NCBI GenBank assembly: GCA_015680685.1
Contig: MNCI01018080.1
Span: 474,120-538,119, forward strand
From: Gnetum montanum
Taxonomy: Eukaryota > Streptophyta > Gnetopsida > Gnetales > Gnetaceae
Length of the DNA: 64,000 bases
Direction of reading: 5' to 3'
The position numbers and the translations under genes are program-made. Shown here piece after piece: positions 1-11,969 of this stretch. How positions within the stretch are numbered: position 1 is the first letter of the stretch; every line of letters begins with the position of its first letter. The notes under the pieces are model-generated. The model worked only from the letters and a program-made list of their open reading frames with translations, ran no database searches and had not been told where the DNA came from.

Positions 1-89
1 TGGGGAAAAATTCTAACTCTGGAGTGATCAATCTACCAGAGCTTTACTATTTCTAGCCAGGATTGGGAAATGAAGGGAGTGCCACCTCT

Positions 90-97
90 TATTTATA
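90..97 (-). promoter_or_regulatory. TATA box of the family-B LTR
   Basis: The minus strand reads TATAAATA here. The same box sits at the same place in the other family-B LTRs (25072-25079, 27623-27630, 29826-29833), so it is probably the LTR core promoter. Confidence 0.6.
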
Positions 98-100
98 GAT

Positions 101-170
101 ATGGCGGCGGGACGCGATATCGCGTACGCGATATCGTAGGAGAAGATGCGATATCGCGGCGCATGCAGGT
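101..170. promoter_or_regulatory. CpG-rich palindrome cluster upstream of the LTR TATA box
   Basis: Several copies of GATATCGC occur, in both orientations. Positions 115-136 form a perfect 22-bp palindrome centred on 125/126. In sense orientation the cluster lies just upstream of the TATA box, within U3. The equivalent cluster in the LTR at 24341-25135 is at 25084-25130. Similar ATAT(C/T)(A/G)C motifs lie upstream of the TATA box in E4's LTRs. Confidence 0.6.
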
Positions 171-182
171 CGCGTCTCATCA

Positions 183-483
183 GTAATTTATTAACTTAAC
201 TTTCTTCTTTTTCTTCTTCATTGAATAGTAATCTTTTATATTCTTTCTTATTTTAAAATTCTTTATTATACATTACATACTCTTCTTTACAACTTATTCC
301 TTTTCTTATCTTCCTTTGTAATTCAAACAATGCTTTTTCTTTTATATAGTAAGAATCATCATGAAAGTTCATAATCAAGTGTTATGATTTCATGGATTAA
401 TTATAGTTGACATAGATAATTATGAATTAACATCCATGATTACAACACTAATAATTGAACATTATAATTTTCTTAATATTTAA
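183..483 (-). repeat. Truncated 3' LTR
   Basis: Positions about 205-480 align by eye with 5370-5615, including the shared tatattctttctta and gattgaacattataat blocks. The portion matching 4854-5310 is missing, cut off by the LTR at 1-182. Confidence 0.65.
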
Positions 484-495
484 TGCTTCCCTTCA
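484..495 (-). promoter_or_regulatory. Probable polypurine tract
   Basis: Read on minus this is GCTTGAAGGGAAGC directly before the LTR boundary, the expected place for the plus-strand primer of a minus-oriented element. Confidence 0.5.
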
Positions 496-772
496 AGCAT
501 TAATTTCATAAATTCATTTGCCATTTTGTAAAGAATTTTATGAGTGCTATGGTTTATGACCATATATTCAACCTTATGGTGGTTAACCATGAAGTAATAG
601 ATACAGATGTAATTAGACTCACATTCACTCATAAATTCATAGGAAACCATGACAAATGAACTCAAAGAATAATTCTAAATAGGGGTCTTTTTATTATTGT
701 GTAACTCATAGTATTATATTCATGGTGATTCAATGTTAGGAATAACTATATCTTCCTCGATATTATGTAGAC

Positions 773-994
773 ATGTTTGTTTACCTTTTATGGCTACTAC
801 TTCTTCCTATTTGTGCTAGCTTTTTTGTGCTACTAACTTGCATGACTATTTTGGCTGTGGCTACTACTTTAGCTATTAAACATTTCTCACTTTGTTTAAT
901 CTCCATTGTATTAGACTTATTCTATGATGGGTTATTTTGTTTATTTGTGATCATCTTTGCTACAATGATATTAGGATGTTGTAGAACTAGGTAA
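773..994 (+). other. Short hydrophobic open frame, doubtful
   Basis: This 73-codon open frame is almost wholly hydrophobic (Leu, Phe, Ile, Val), as expected from T-rich DNA read on this strand. It lies inside the interior of the 183-5617 element and opposite to its sense. I see no motif. It is listed only because it is uninterrupted, and is probably chance. Confidence 0.1.
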
Positions 995-1059
995 TTCTAA
1001 TACAAGTTTAAGTTGTGTTAATTGAATCTATGAGCTTTTTCATTCTTACTTCATCTCCT

Positions 1060-1435
1060 TTAGGCTTTGTTATAGCTGCATTGCTTCACTTTCCTTATTG
1101 ATAAATTGATATTTAAATTCTTATGTAGTTTTATTAGCTACATGCATACAGTCCTTGTCTTGCTTGATGTTCATCATCAAAGTATTGTTGTTAGTCACAA
1201 ATTCTAGATTTATGCTATGAACAACCTTGTTTTCTTCTTTGACTCTTGAGTACTCATCCTTTAATTCTTTAATCATTTCTTGATATTAAACTTCAACTTA
1301 ATTGATAACATTATGAAGATCTTTGGATAATTTGACTAACATTTGGTCTAACATGCCTAACTTAGGCCTGATTTTGTTGTTGTATTCCTTTATGATATTA
1401 GAAAATTTCTTGAATTTCTTTGTAAGTTTTTCATA
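1060..1435 (-). pseudogene. Degenerate coiled-coil reading frame
   Basis: One minus frame stays readable for about 125 codons with four in-frame stops. It is rich in Lys, Glu, Leu and Asn with heptad-like spacing (for example YEKLTKKFKKFSNIIKEYNN near 1380-1435), consistent with a long coiled coil. It lies near the 3' end of the 183-5617 element. Sireviruses, a copia group, carry a coiled-coil env-like ORF near the 3' end, but nothing here proves that link. The product is unidentified. Confidence 0.35.
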
Positions 1436-2429
1436 TTTACTAATTTAAACCAATTTTATGACCTACCATTCTTACTTTTCTTGTTCCATCAAGGATAGTT
1501 CTTTAGTGCTTTAGTTGTTTCTTCTACTTTCTACTCTTGGATAATTCTAAATTCAAGTGTATAAATAGGTTTTCATTCTTATAAGCTCATTATCTTTTAA
1601 TATGTACTCTCTTTTTTATTCAAGAAAATATTTAACTTCTTCATGGATAGCTATTTTAAGAGCCTTGGCTCATAACTTGAATGTGTTTCCTATAATTCTT
1701 TGATAACCTATCACTCATAATCATATGAGATTCTAATTAAAGGTAAGTAATTCTAAGTTGCCAACATTTGAAGAATATTTAATTTTATCATTTTAAGATA
1801 TGCATTCATAGCACATGTATTCAAAGATATGCATGCATAGCACATGTCTTCTCCATGACATTTAATAAATCATTGCCCTTTGAAGAGCATCTTTATCAGG
1901 TACCTCTAGACTAACATAATCTTTCTCATTAATATTATTAACATAGATAGGAGTAGGGATAATGAAAAACTTATCTTTAAGTCTCCTTTATCTTTCATGC
2001 TTGGCCTTAAGTTTTGGAAGTGAGTTTTCAATGTTGCCCTTAGACATTATCGTGTAAATACTTTCTATCTTCTAAAGTTTTTTCCTTCCTATACTTGTAG
2101 CTAAAGTAGATGTAGTAGTTATCTTTGGTATTCTTCTTCATGAATCTTGTTCAATTTAAATAACTGAGATAATTATTTTTGTAGAAATATTAGGACTTGA
2201 TCTAGACTTCATGATTTCTAAATTATTCAAATTTTTTACTTCAATTTTGAACCAAAGAATAGGAATCATTAACATGACTAGAAGATTTAAGGGCATTGTA
2301 GTGATAGATAACATTTTTGACATCTAATTAAATAAACACCCAAATCCAAACCTAAATGAAGTACCTTCCTTGATCTTGACTAGGACTTTATAAAATTAAT
2401 AAATAATAAGTTATGCCCAACTGTACTTT

Positions 2430-3183
2430 AATATTCAAAGGTGAATATAAAATAGACACTTAAGAAGACACGATTGAATTGAAGTTGGGTGATCCAAATA
2501 ATCAATTTATTTATTATAAATCTTTACAATAGACTTCATGGGTTCATATAAGATATTAACTTTGATCCAAGTTGTTTTCTTATTCTCTAGATAGACTTGC
2601 TTTGATAGTAATAATTATGTCATGCAGTTCCTAACTACATTATGTGTATTAATAAAGGAAAAATACATGTTATTGATTCAAATATTGAATCATATAATTT
2701 CTTCATTAAAAGGGACATGCATGGAATTACCTTCATTGAAGAGCTTAAACATATCATCTTTATACAACTTGAGAGTCTTTAATAAGTCATCATCTAAAAT
2801 TAGAGCTTTGACTAACAAATTGTAATTATATATTCTTCCATTTCAATTTTTTCTAGTTTTCATTGAATTTTTGGATCAACCATCATTTGTAGATGATTCT
2901 TACTAAAGATTATGGTCCCCTTACTTTTGAAATTTTTCTTGATTTCTTGAGTTAGTGAAGATACAACTGTCTTCTTCCCAATAATAATTGTCTCAAAATT
3001 GTACTTCTTTTTGGGATTCAAGACTATTCTTGTAGAATCAATCTCTATGATACATAGTTTTTCTAGGAAATTCACACTTTGTATGTTCTGCCCTTGATAA
3101 GGATTTTTCCTAGTTGCTCTATTCTTCTCTTTGCAATGATTTGATTTGTGCAAGTGTACTTTTAACTTTTGTCTAATTAACAT
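2430..3183 (-). pseudogene. Unidentified broken ORF of the iMet-primed element
   Basis: Open for 107 codons at 2860-3183, beginning MLIRQKLKVHLHKSNHCK, then readable in an adjacent frame to about 2430 with several stops. The readable stretch includes a 30-residue segment of acidic and hydrophobic residues (ILDDDLLKTLKLYKDDM) that does not look random. It could be a divergent gag or a captured host fragment. I recognise no domain, zinc knuckle or catalytic motif. Confidence 0.3.
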
Positions 3184-3532
3184 TTATATTTTGTAATTTC
3201 TTCTTCATATATTTTTATGCTTCATAAGAATGACATTAATAAAAATGCTATGAAACACATTGGTCTTTATTTTTTCTTCATCAATGATTACAATAATGAG
3301 ACAAGGTATAATTGATTCTAATTAACCCTTTTGAACTATCTTGGATTTCAGTAAAATGGCTTAGCAAAATAAGGCTTCTTTTAAGGATATTTAGAATTGA
3401 TCTTCAAAATAAATTTCATGAATTATCCTTGCATATTTGTGGTTGCTTACAATGTCATTTATTTTTTCCATTATAGTATTTGTTATATTTAACAAATTTG
3501 TTTTGGAAATCCCACCTTTTTTGTTCTTTATT

Positions 3533-3724
3533 TCATAGCAAATTTTGAAGATGATATAATTTTTTCTTCATTGTTTGCAATACATACATGATATATCCTA
3601 GATGATGTTCCACTAGAGGACTTATTGGTTGATTCATAGATGTCTTCTGAAATTTTTTAAGGTGCAAAATTGCTTCATTAATTATGTTTCTAGAGCTTAG
3701 AAGTTTCTCACAAACCTTCTTCAT
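3533..3724 (-). pseudogene. Unidentified ORF fragment
   Basis: A 63-codon minus frame starting MKKVCEKLLSSRNIINEA, with helical composition. It is followed at lower coordinates by more stop-interrupted sequence leading into the ORF at 2860-3183, so both may be pieces of one decayed gene. The family is not recognised. The stretch 3725-4834 between this ORF and the primer site is AT-rich with no readable frame. Confidence 0.25.
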
Positions 3725-4834
3725 TTTCTTTAATCTATTACTTCTCTATGTAATACTCTTAGATTTTCCTTTTCATCCCTAAGTTACCTCTTCTATGATT
3801 TCATATTTATTACTTTGATGATCTTTGTTAATATATAACATCTTGTTTATTAGTGGATTTTCTCAACTAAATCTCAACCAACATGTCCTATGAATCTTTG
3901 ATTACTTGCTTAACCACATGTTAGAGGTAGGTATGTTTTTATGCTCTTTGGAAACTATAATTATTAGGATTAATATTTTAGTAACATTTTAAATATTAGT
4001 ATCATGAACTTAACAATCTTATCACATTTTTACTCTTGTAAATATCATTTTAAATATTTCTCAATTAATATTAACCTTTGCAATCATTATTTGTAACCTT
4101 TATTGTTATAAGTAGTCTTCTCTTCAAACTTATTTTTTAAAGTATCTTGCTTCATTAAGTTTCTTTTAAACTTAAGTGAGCCAACTTCTTAACTTGGCTA
4201 AGTCACATAAACCTTAGCTTAACTGGGCTTTATGAAATACTTCTTCATAAGCCTTACTTTTCTTTTTCTCCATTGTAACCTTTTAGATGGTCTTCTCCTT
4301 TAAGAAACTAGACCAAGCTACATATGACATAATTGGAACTTTTAGTTCTTCTTTAAGAAATTGGATCTTATGCTATAGGGATCTCATGTGTCTTCTACAA
4401 TACTTACTTATTAGTCCTTTATAACTAATAAGTATCTAATGATCCTAATCACATTTGTGACATAGGGCATATTTCCTTTATAATTTTATGACTAACTTCC
4501 TTATCTTCTTAATATTCATAATTAATAAAAGTTCTGAGAGATATTTTGGTACAAATGGTTTCTTCTTAGTTTAAGATAGAGTCTAATTATTATTCCAACA
4601 CGACATTATTTCCATTTACTTCTCTGCTTCATCTTCTTATTCTTATTTCTTTCTCACACATTTTATGTTCTTCTTTTAATTCTCAACCTAAAATATATTT
4701 CTATAAAAATTCATGATGGTTCCTAAGATTAGATACATCTTTATGAAAAGAAGTTCTTACAAAATACTAAATTTAATTTATTATTATTTTATAAAATTCA
4801 TGATTGAAATTTATGTATTATATGATTAACATCA

Positions 4835-4853
4835 CAACCATATTCTAATACCA
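4835..4853 (-). promoter_or_regulatory. Primer-binding site, tRNA-iMet type
   Basis: The minus strand reads TGGTATTAGAATATGG immediately after the LTR end. Initiator-Met sites in plant retroelements begin TGGTATCAGAG, so the match is good with C-to-T changes. It fixes the orientation and the LTR boundary at 4854. Confidence 0.65.
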
Positions 4854-5617
4854 TGTTAGAGTTTATTTTTATGTTACTTAATAACTCTAAGGATTTTGTG
4901 GTTAGGATATTAACTTGATAACTATCAAACTTAATCTTTTCTCAACAATTATTATCACTTAAGAATCTTTATGAGCATCATAAATTATATATTATAACTT
5001 GATTGTTGATCTTATAATGAAGATCATAGTCATTCCTAGCCAAATGATCAATGTATGAACTTTGCATATACCTTGGCTACACTTCCTTGTAACATCTTCT
5101 TTACTCCAACAAATCCTTTCAAGTGATCTTATCTTCTTATTTAAGAAACCAAATCAAGTTTAACTTGGCTTAATTTGGATCTTCTCTTCCTCTTTAGGAA
5201 ACAAGATCCTAAATCTTTTCAAAGTCTAATTTACTTTGCACCTTCACTTCTCTAGTAAAGGATGCTCAACAATACCTTTGACACTTCATCACACTTTAGT
5301 TATGAAGTTCATCATAAGTTACAATGATTGATCATTTTAACATAGTACCTTCTTCTTCTTCTACTACTTTGAATATTAATTACTTATATTCTTTCTTACT
5401 TCAAGATCCTTTGTTATACATTACACCTATTCTTCTTCTCATCTCTCTTTATGCCTTAAATGATGCTTTTCTTTTATTCTATAAGAGTGGTCTTGATGGT
5501 TCATGATCAAGTATTAAAATTTTATGAATTAATTATGGATGGCATAAATACTTATGAATCAACATCTGTGATTACAAAACTAATGATTGAACATTATAAT
5601 GTGCTTAAGATTTAACA
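4854..5617 (-). repeat. 5' LTR of the iMet-primed element
   Basis: Plus-strand ends are TGTTAGAG... and ...TTTAACA, giving TG...CA termini and a length near 764 bp. The right half repeats at about 188-483. The right end could be two bases further (5619). Confidence 0.6.
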
Positions 5618-6180
5618 CATATGCTTCTTAATAAATTTTAAGCTAAGATGATAAGTGCCTACTTTTTGTACTAACGTAATCATCTAGGAATATGACTAGA
5701 TAATCCTATTTTAGATTTTTGTATTGATAAACATCATAATCATCATCTTCATCTAATTTAGAATTAGATATTTCCTCCATTGTAGCTAATTTCTCTTTTT
5801 TCCTATAAATGTCCTTCCTCTTATTCTTACAAAATTGTTTTGTACAACTTTGCAAAGATACCTTTACAAACGAAATGATCTAGCACCTAATTTGCAATCA
5901 CAAATGATCTCCCAAATCATATAGTATTTGATATGCCAATGATAATGATACAAAGAAGCACACTTATGTAATTGAATGTACACTTAGCCTATCCATCATG
6001 AGCTAGGATTAAGAAGAAAAAGATGGAACTGCACTCATAATAGGATGAGGAAATGCTATAACTTAATAAAATATTAATACATATAATAAAATAATATGTA
6101 TGATAGAGTGTGTGATTTGAAGTAATAAAAAAATATACTAGTAATAACCAATTAACTAAAGAGCATGAAATAACAATATG

Positions 6181-6262
6181 GAAGAGGAAGGGTGAAAAAG
6201 GGGGGAGAGGGGGTGGGGGAGGGGGTGTTGTTGTGGAATGGAGGTAGGGGGAGGGGAAGGAT
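6181..6262 (+). repeat. G-rich polypurine tract
   Basis: About 80 bases almost all G and A, with repeated G runs of 4-6. On minus it gives a Pro/Ser-rich chance ORF. It could form G-quadruplex or triplex structure. No gene is assigned. Confidence 0.7.
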
Positions 6263-8371
6263 TTTAATTTCCTTCTCAAAGAAAAATAAATTAATAAGAC
6301 TTCAATGAATATAGGATCTTATAACAAACTCTACTTGAAGAATGAAAGTAGAAGTAGGAAAAATCCTAACTAGGCTAGCTAGGATTTGGCATAAGAGAAT
6401 GTTGGTTTAAGTAAATAAACTACAAATAGAAAGTGCTAGGAATAGGGATGAAACAAAAAATAAATAGTTAGAACCAAGGCTAAATGATGTTACAACAATA
6501 AGATCTTGAATCTTATAATTGATAGGATGAGCCAAAAGCATTATTACTATGATCTAATATCATTTTGGGGTTAGAATTTATTGTTATAAGATAGCTACAA
6601 GTGTGTGTTGGTGACCGTTTGGGACCAAACTACCAACATCTCCAAATAGGGTTTAGGTGCTTACTGGTCTCTAGCAACACTAAGTCCCAGATACCTCCAA
6701 ATAGACTCAATAATTATGTGAGTATGTGTTTGCTACTGTGAATGTTGAAATGGTTGGGTTGTGTATGAAATTGTAATTGGCTATCATAAAAGAAATTAAG
6801 CTAACTTTGTCAAACACTGTGAGTTGTTAAAGATTACTATTTTTTCCAATCACTTAGTCTATTCGATCCCTATAGTACGTTACTTGTAACAAATAAAATT
6901 TTACAGAAACATTTGAGCACAATTCTACCAATCTACCCCTAATTTCCCCTAGAGAAAAATTCCACAAGAAAACCAGGAAGAGAGAGAGATTCAATGGTCA
7001 TAGAAAAAGAAAGAAAAGAAAGCAAATTTATGTGAAATCTCAAATATTTAAGCAAGATAAATTAACATAAGGAAACACTTCACAATAAAGCTATTCCCAA
7101 TTCAATAACTACGAATTGTCCAAACCTTCACAGCTCAACAAGCAATTTAATAAAGATAATCTTATTATACTACCAAAAATTACTACGTAAATGAAAAAGT
7201 ACGAGTCTCTATTTTGGCCAATTAATAGTTGTTGAAGATTTCATTCAATAGAGCCTTAAAAAAATTTGACAATTTCAGGATTGAAATACCAAGACAATAC
7301 ACTTTAAAACAATGAAGCTATTTTAGTCATATCAAAATACCAAAGATTTTCCTAACTTCTCTATGCTCAAAATAGGTAGTTTTACTAAAACATTACTATT
7401 AAATTGCTCTTGAGGCTTTTCAACAACATAAGATCTTCTATGGAAATTTTTAATAGGAGTCTAATCTTGTGCAAAAATAGAGCTATAAAAGCAACCTAGA
7501 ATAAATCCCAAGATTAAATGCCAAGCACAATACTATCTAAACCATTAGCTAAGTAACTAAAAAAAATGACAAAGAGTAAATTCATAGGATTAAAACAAAG
7601 TAGCTAAGTTGATGCATTTAGCAAGCCATCTTACAAATAATCTTCAATTTTCTTTTTCCAAATTCTACCCCACCCCCAGTTTTCTTCTACCTTTGAAGGT
7701 CCTGTTATAGTAACCTTAGGGTAGTTAGAATAATCATGAGGGGTTAAGGGTATTACAAATATCTAGGAAAAAGTTATGATAACTTGAGAAATATAAGTTA
7801 TTTTTGACAAGTGTCCTACCCAATAATCTCTTTTTCTACTTTAAAGAAAAACTTTTTCCTTTATATTCATTTAGTTGTAAATTATTGTTAAATTTTATAT
7901 TATACCTTCATGATTATATTAATATTATAGTTTGGCTAATGATAAAGGAAACACCCTTTTGAAAATAATAACATTTGGCTTATGCCACATTCCTAATGAG
8001 TGTCCCTTGCATTTTAAAAATTTTGTTGCATATTTCATCTTTTTTTCCTTGTGAGGCTAGCTTGTTGTAGGTGTTAATTTTTTGTGCATACACTTGGAAT
8101 ATTGTGCTATCCTCATGAGTAGAAACCATTCCCATGCTTTGCAGTCTACTACATTGTTACCACCAGCCATCCATTCCTTTCGCATGTAACCTTCACTACT
8201 TGCTATTGTTGATGGATGTCTCCGAATTTGGCTAAGTTATTATTCTAGTTGCAAGGCCTACGAAACATGGCCTAAGGCTTTGGTTCTATAAGAACCCCTA
8301 TCTTTGATGCTGCCCATGCTTTGTGAAAGAGGAAGAATGCAGATGGTGGTGCTGGTTCGGTTGCTAGGGCA

Positions 8372-8638
8372 TTAGAAATGACCATCATTATGATGGATTG
8401 TGGCATTCAGAAGGTTTTCAATTTCAATACAATTGCCACAATTATGTCCATCATGCCTATTGCCACATGAGTCTTCTCCACTAAAGGCATACATGTTCAA
8501 ATTTACCATTAGGTGCTGAATGGCATAGAGACAAGTTGTAGTTTCAGAATTCCACACCTCATTTGAGTTTGTTTTCTTCTTGCTTATGACATGCCCATGA
8601 GGCAAGGCCTCCACGATGATGCCGTTAGGATTTTTCAT
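8372..8638 (-). other. Weak unidentified ORF
   Basis: An 88-codon frame with an unusual His/Asn/Cys-rich tail (GNRHDGHNCGNC). Downstream the frame stays partly readable to about 8050 with stops. No retroelement domain is recognised. It could be a decayed exon or chance, and no neighbour supports it. Confidence 0.15.
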
Positions 8639-9547
8639 TTGCCTTTTTTTTATGTTTTTGTTTATAGAATATTACTGGAATTTTCCCAATGTGCAACAAG
8701 GTTACCTAATTTTTGATAAACTTTAACTTGTGAAATAGTCTAACAGTTAATTTAATTCATTCAATTTTGATGAAACTGCCAATGATCACTTCTAAAACTT
8801 TTTCTTTGCTCTTTTTTGTGATTTTATTATTGAAACATATTCAATTAATCTCTGCCTAAATACTATATGTTATTTTGAAAATTAGCAAGAATAATACTTT
8901 CAATGATTGAATTTGAAACAAAATTATGATTTTCTAGCTTAGTTATGAAATTGATAAGGGTAAACACTAGATTAGTATGTATATTAATTTATTTTAAAAC
9001 TTCCAGTTACTCAAGACTTAAAGATGAAAATGCTACAGGCCATTGAATCATTGCCAACCTCTAAAATGGTACACCATCAAATTCTCATGGGTTTTACCAT
9101 GCAAATTATTTTTTTTGATCAAGAATAACTATCCTTAGACTTTTGATATTTAACTAGTATCAACCATTTCCTCTTCAGTGTCCTCTTCTTTTTTTCAGTA
9201 ATTTTTCCAAATCACAACATTTACAATGCAAGCATCTTCTACTTACATTTATCTTCATACTATCTCGTAGATATAATCACAAATAATGTTTCACTCTTGT
9301 GAATATTGCTATGCCTCTATATATATATTTTTAATTACTACTCCATAGAATGGCATAAAGGCGAGAACAGGGTGATGCTAGTAGGTGGTGTTGATAATTG
9401 TAAAGGTAATATAAGCTTTAGTGTCACTAGCATAAAAAAGGTGCTGAGTGTTGTCAATGTGAGTAGAAATGGATGTTGAATGGATTTGGTGGAGTGCATA
9501 GTCACAAAAATGAAGGCCAAAGTACTGTAGGTGATGCTATTAACATT

Positions 9548-9548
<1 letters not shown>

Positions 9549-9589
<41 letters not shown>
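9549..9589. repeat. (CT)n microsatellite
   Basis: About 20 uninterrupted CT dinucleotides. Confidence 0.95.
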
Positions 9590-9592
<3 letters not shown>

Positions 9593-11722
9593 GAATAAGA
9601 AATGAAAGATTGCCAAAAGATCTAGAATGAGTAAAAATGTGAGGTATTTATAGTTTATATTTTTTTCAAAATTTATGAAATAGATTAAAAAGGTTAATCA
9701 TTTTATCTTACAATTTCACATGGAAATTTTAGAATGACTAGATGATAATCAATGTGTATGTTAGTGTCACCTAGAATACTTAGCTTTTCTAACCTACATT
9801 CTACTGAGAAGTGCTCTTAGTGATGTTTGGTTTAACACTAATAATTAGTAAAATTATTAATGCTTTGCCATGAGATGTTGCTAATGCTAAAGATACTAGA
9901 AAAGGTTAAATTTATTAAGTTTCAGATGGTGATGCTAGCGTTGATTCCAACATTAGTCTTAGCATTAACTAGCTAGGGATACTTATAATGATCTTTAAAA
10001 AACCACTTGAAACAAAAATTGAATGTCAAAGTTCTTCCCTCACTAGTTGAGATCTATTTGGAGGTCTCAATGAGGTGAAAAATCCTTGTTTGAAGCTCTA
10101 GCAAATGTAATGATCTAATGTGAAAGACACCTACATGTGTTACACCTAGATCTTATCAAAGTCAATAATAAGGAAAAAAAATGAATACAACATTACCTCC
10201 TCTTAATGGATGTTGATTAAATGCTAGAGGATCCATAAAAAAGAGTTGTAGAAATGATAATGTCTAGTTTGTACCTATAAAAAAGGGGAAGTAGGAAGTG
10301 GGAAATGGAAACAAAATTAGGATACCACTTATACATCGATCATGAGAATGATGTTATGCCATAGAAATGGGGCATGACTAAGTTATACATAAAAGATCAT
10401 CAAAAGGATAACATTTATGATTTTTCTCTCCCTATCTCACTCAAGCTTAATACCCTCATGGGAAACGAGTAGATCCTCCAAATCCTTATTGCTAGCATGA
10501 TGAGGAAGGGAATAGATATGGAAATGAAATTTAGAGGAAGAAGTAAGAAATATGAATGGAGGAGAGTAAATGATAGATTTTCAAAAACAAAGAAAGTAAT
10601 AAAATGAGAAAAGAAATGAGGAACATGACCTATACATTAATTTTGGATGCTATGCCATAAAAGTGGAACATGGATAAATCCCATGCTTAATAATATTGAT
10701 TATGATGTACATTCCTTCCTATTCCACTCCAATATAGCACTTCTTCACATGGAGTAAAATTGCAAAATAGTAAGGGCTCTTTACATAAGGAAAATCACTT
10801 ATGAACATTTCTCACTAGGGATGTGATGGAGAAGAATAATGAGATAGATAGAGAATAAGAGAAGAGAGAAAATTGATGTAGAGAAGAAGATAGAAATAAG
10901 AAAAAATGATAATAGAAAATAGCAAGAGAACTAGCAAAGAGAAAAAATTGATGTAGAGAAGGAGAGAAAACTAATAAAAATGATAGTAGAAACTATTACA
11001 ATGGAAAATCTCGATCACTAGAAGAAACCAAGGATTCTCAGTCGTAGGCAACCTTAACCTCAAATCCCCTAGGACCTCCATAAGAAAAATGGGATTCAAG
11101 GTGCCTTAGATGGTCTAGTAGATCACTTAGGGGCATAGTGGGGGAGGGGGGTGGGGTGCAAAATGGGGGTGTAACAAAAGCATATAAATATGAAAATCTA
11201 TGAAACAATGTACTAAAATATAACAATTATATATGAAATTGTACACAATCTAAAATCATAAATTTCATTAAATGAACAAAGAATGAGTTCAAAGATGTGT
11301 ACAAAATTGGTGCCCAAGAGGGGGACAAAAGGGGGTTCACTTGGGTAGGGGTTCAGAGCCCATTGAAGCCATGATGAACTCCACGATCTGGTATCTCTAC
11401 CACTCTTGATGCTATCAAACCTCCTTTGTCTTTACCTTAGATTTGTAATGTTGTATGATGTTGGGCATTATGGAAATGTGAAGGACTGGGGTGGCCAAAG
11501 TGCACCATGTTGGGATTTGGTGATCTCAAGGGGGTAACAATGGCACCCAAAGATGATAGATCAAAAGGGGGGAGTAATAGAAGCAACAAGTTATAGGGGT
11601 TCCACACTGATAGGCCCCAAGAAGTTGCATTTTTACTAAGAAAGCAAGAACTCTTGGATGCCAAAATGCCAAAGGTGTTGAATTTCAAAAGTATGGAACC
11701 TTAACATGATGCCAAGGTTTGG

Positions 11723-11730
11723 TTTTTATA
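11723..11730 (-). promoter_or_regulatory. TATA box, E1 3' LTR
   Basis: The minus strand reads TATAAAAA; the copy in the other LTR is at 37830-37837. Confidence 0.5.
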
Positions 11731-11915
11731 GGGTTATGGGCATGATTCAATCTATAAACTAGCTGTAAATGGTTGATATGATTTACTACAAATTAGCTAC
11801 CAATGGCTAACATGATTGGCTGAAAATTGGCTACCAAATTGCTAATTGATTGGATAAAAATTAGTTGCCAAATTGTTTGTTGTCAAATTGCTAAAAATTA
11901 GCTACCATGTTCATT

Positions 11916-11969
11916 NNNNNNNNNNNNNNNNNNNNNNNNNNNNNNNNNNNNNNNNNNNNNNNNNNNNNN
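11916..11969. other. Assembly gap (54 N)
   Basis: Run of N inside the E1 3' LTR, at a place where the paired LTR (about 38040-38170) has long G tracts. Confidence 1.

Larger units (their letters stand above)
1..182 (-). mobile_element. Partial LTR, family B (cut by window edge)
   Basis: This segment matches the last part of the LTR at 24341-25135: the same run from the gggaaaa block through a TATA box, then a cluster of ATATCGC motifs, ending in CATCA at 178-182. Family-B LTRs begin TGATGA and end TCATCA. The sense direction is taken as minus, because the TATA box reads that way and the related E5 element has its gag on minus. The LTR abuts the truncated LTR of the next element at 183, so it probably inserted there. 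The rest of it lies left of the window. Confidence 0.75.
183..5617 (-). mobile_element. LTR retrotransposon with tRNA-iMet primer site, no recognisable gag-pol
   Basis: A direct repeat (about 188-483 against 5320-5617) brackets 4.35 kb. The right copy begins TGTTAGAG at 4854. It is immediately preceded, read on minus, by TGGTATTAGAATATGG, a slightly decayed tRNA-iMet primer-binding site. The left copy is followed by a purine tract on minus at 484-495. The element therefore runs right to left and its 3' LTR is cut by the family-B LTR at 182. The iMet site is common in Ty1/copia elements, but I found no copia integrase or RT motif in the interior. It may be a large non-autonomous derivative or a copia element whose pol was replaced. 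Confidence 0.6.
5618..10993. other. AT-rich stretch without recognisable genes
   Basis: I see no sustained reading frame with a known domain. It holds a G-rich purine tract (6181-6262), a CT microsatellite (9549-9589), one weak ORF (8372-8638) and A/G-rich, partly repetitive DNA at 10430-10990, where a gagaaaattgatgtagagaag motif recurs (about 10865 and 10945). It may be untranslated or LTR sequence of the older element that E1 interrupted, but I could not find matching LTRs. Confidence 0.5.

Noticed and set aside
5989-6279. Pro-rich minus ORF
   Set aside because: Product of the G-rich purine tract; low complexity, no domain.
9338-9616. 92-codon minus ORF with an alternating Arg-Glu run
   Set aside because: The run is the CT microsatellite translated; no other protein signal.
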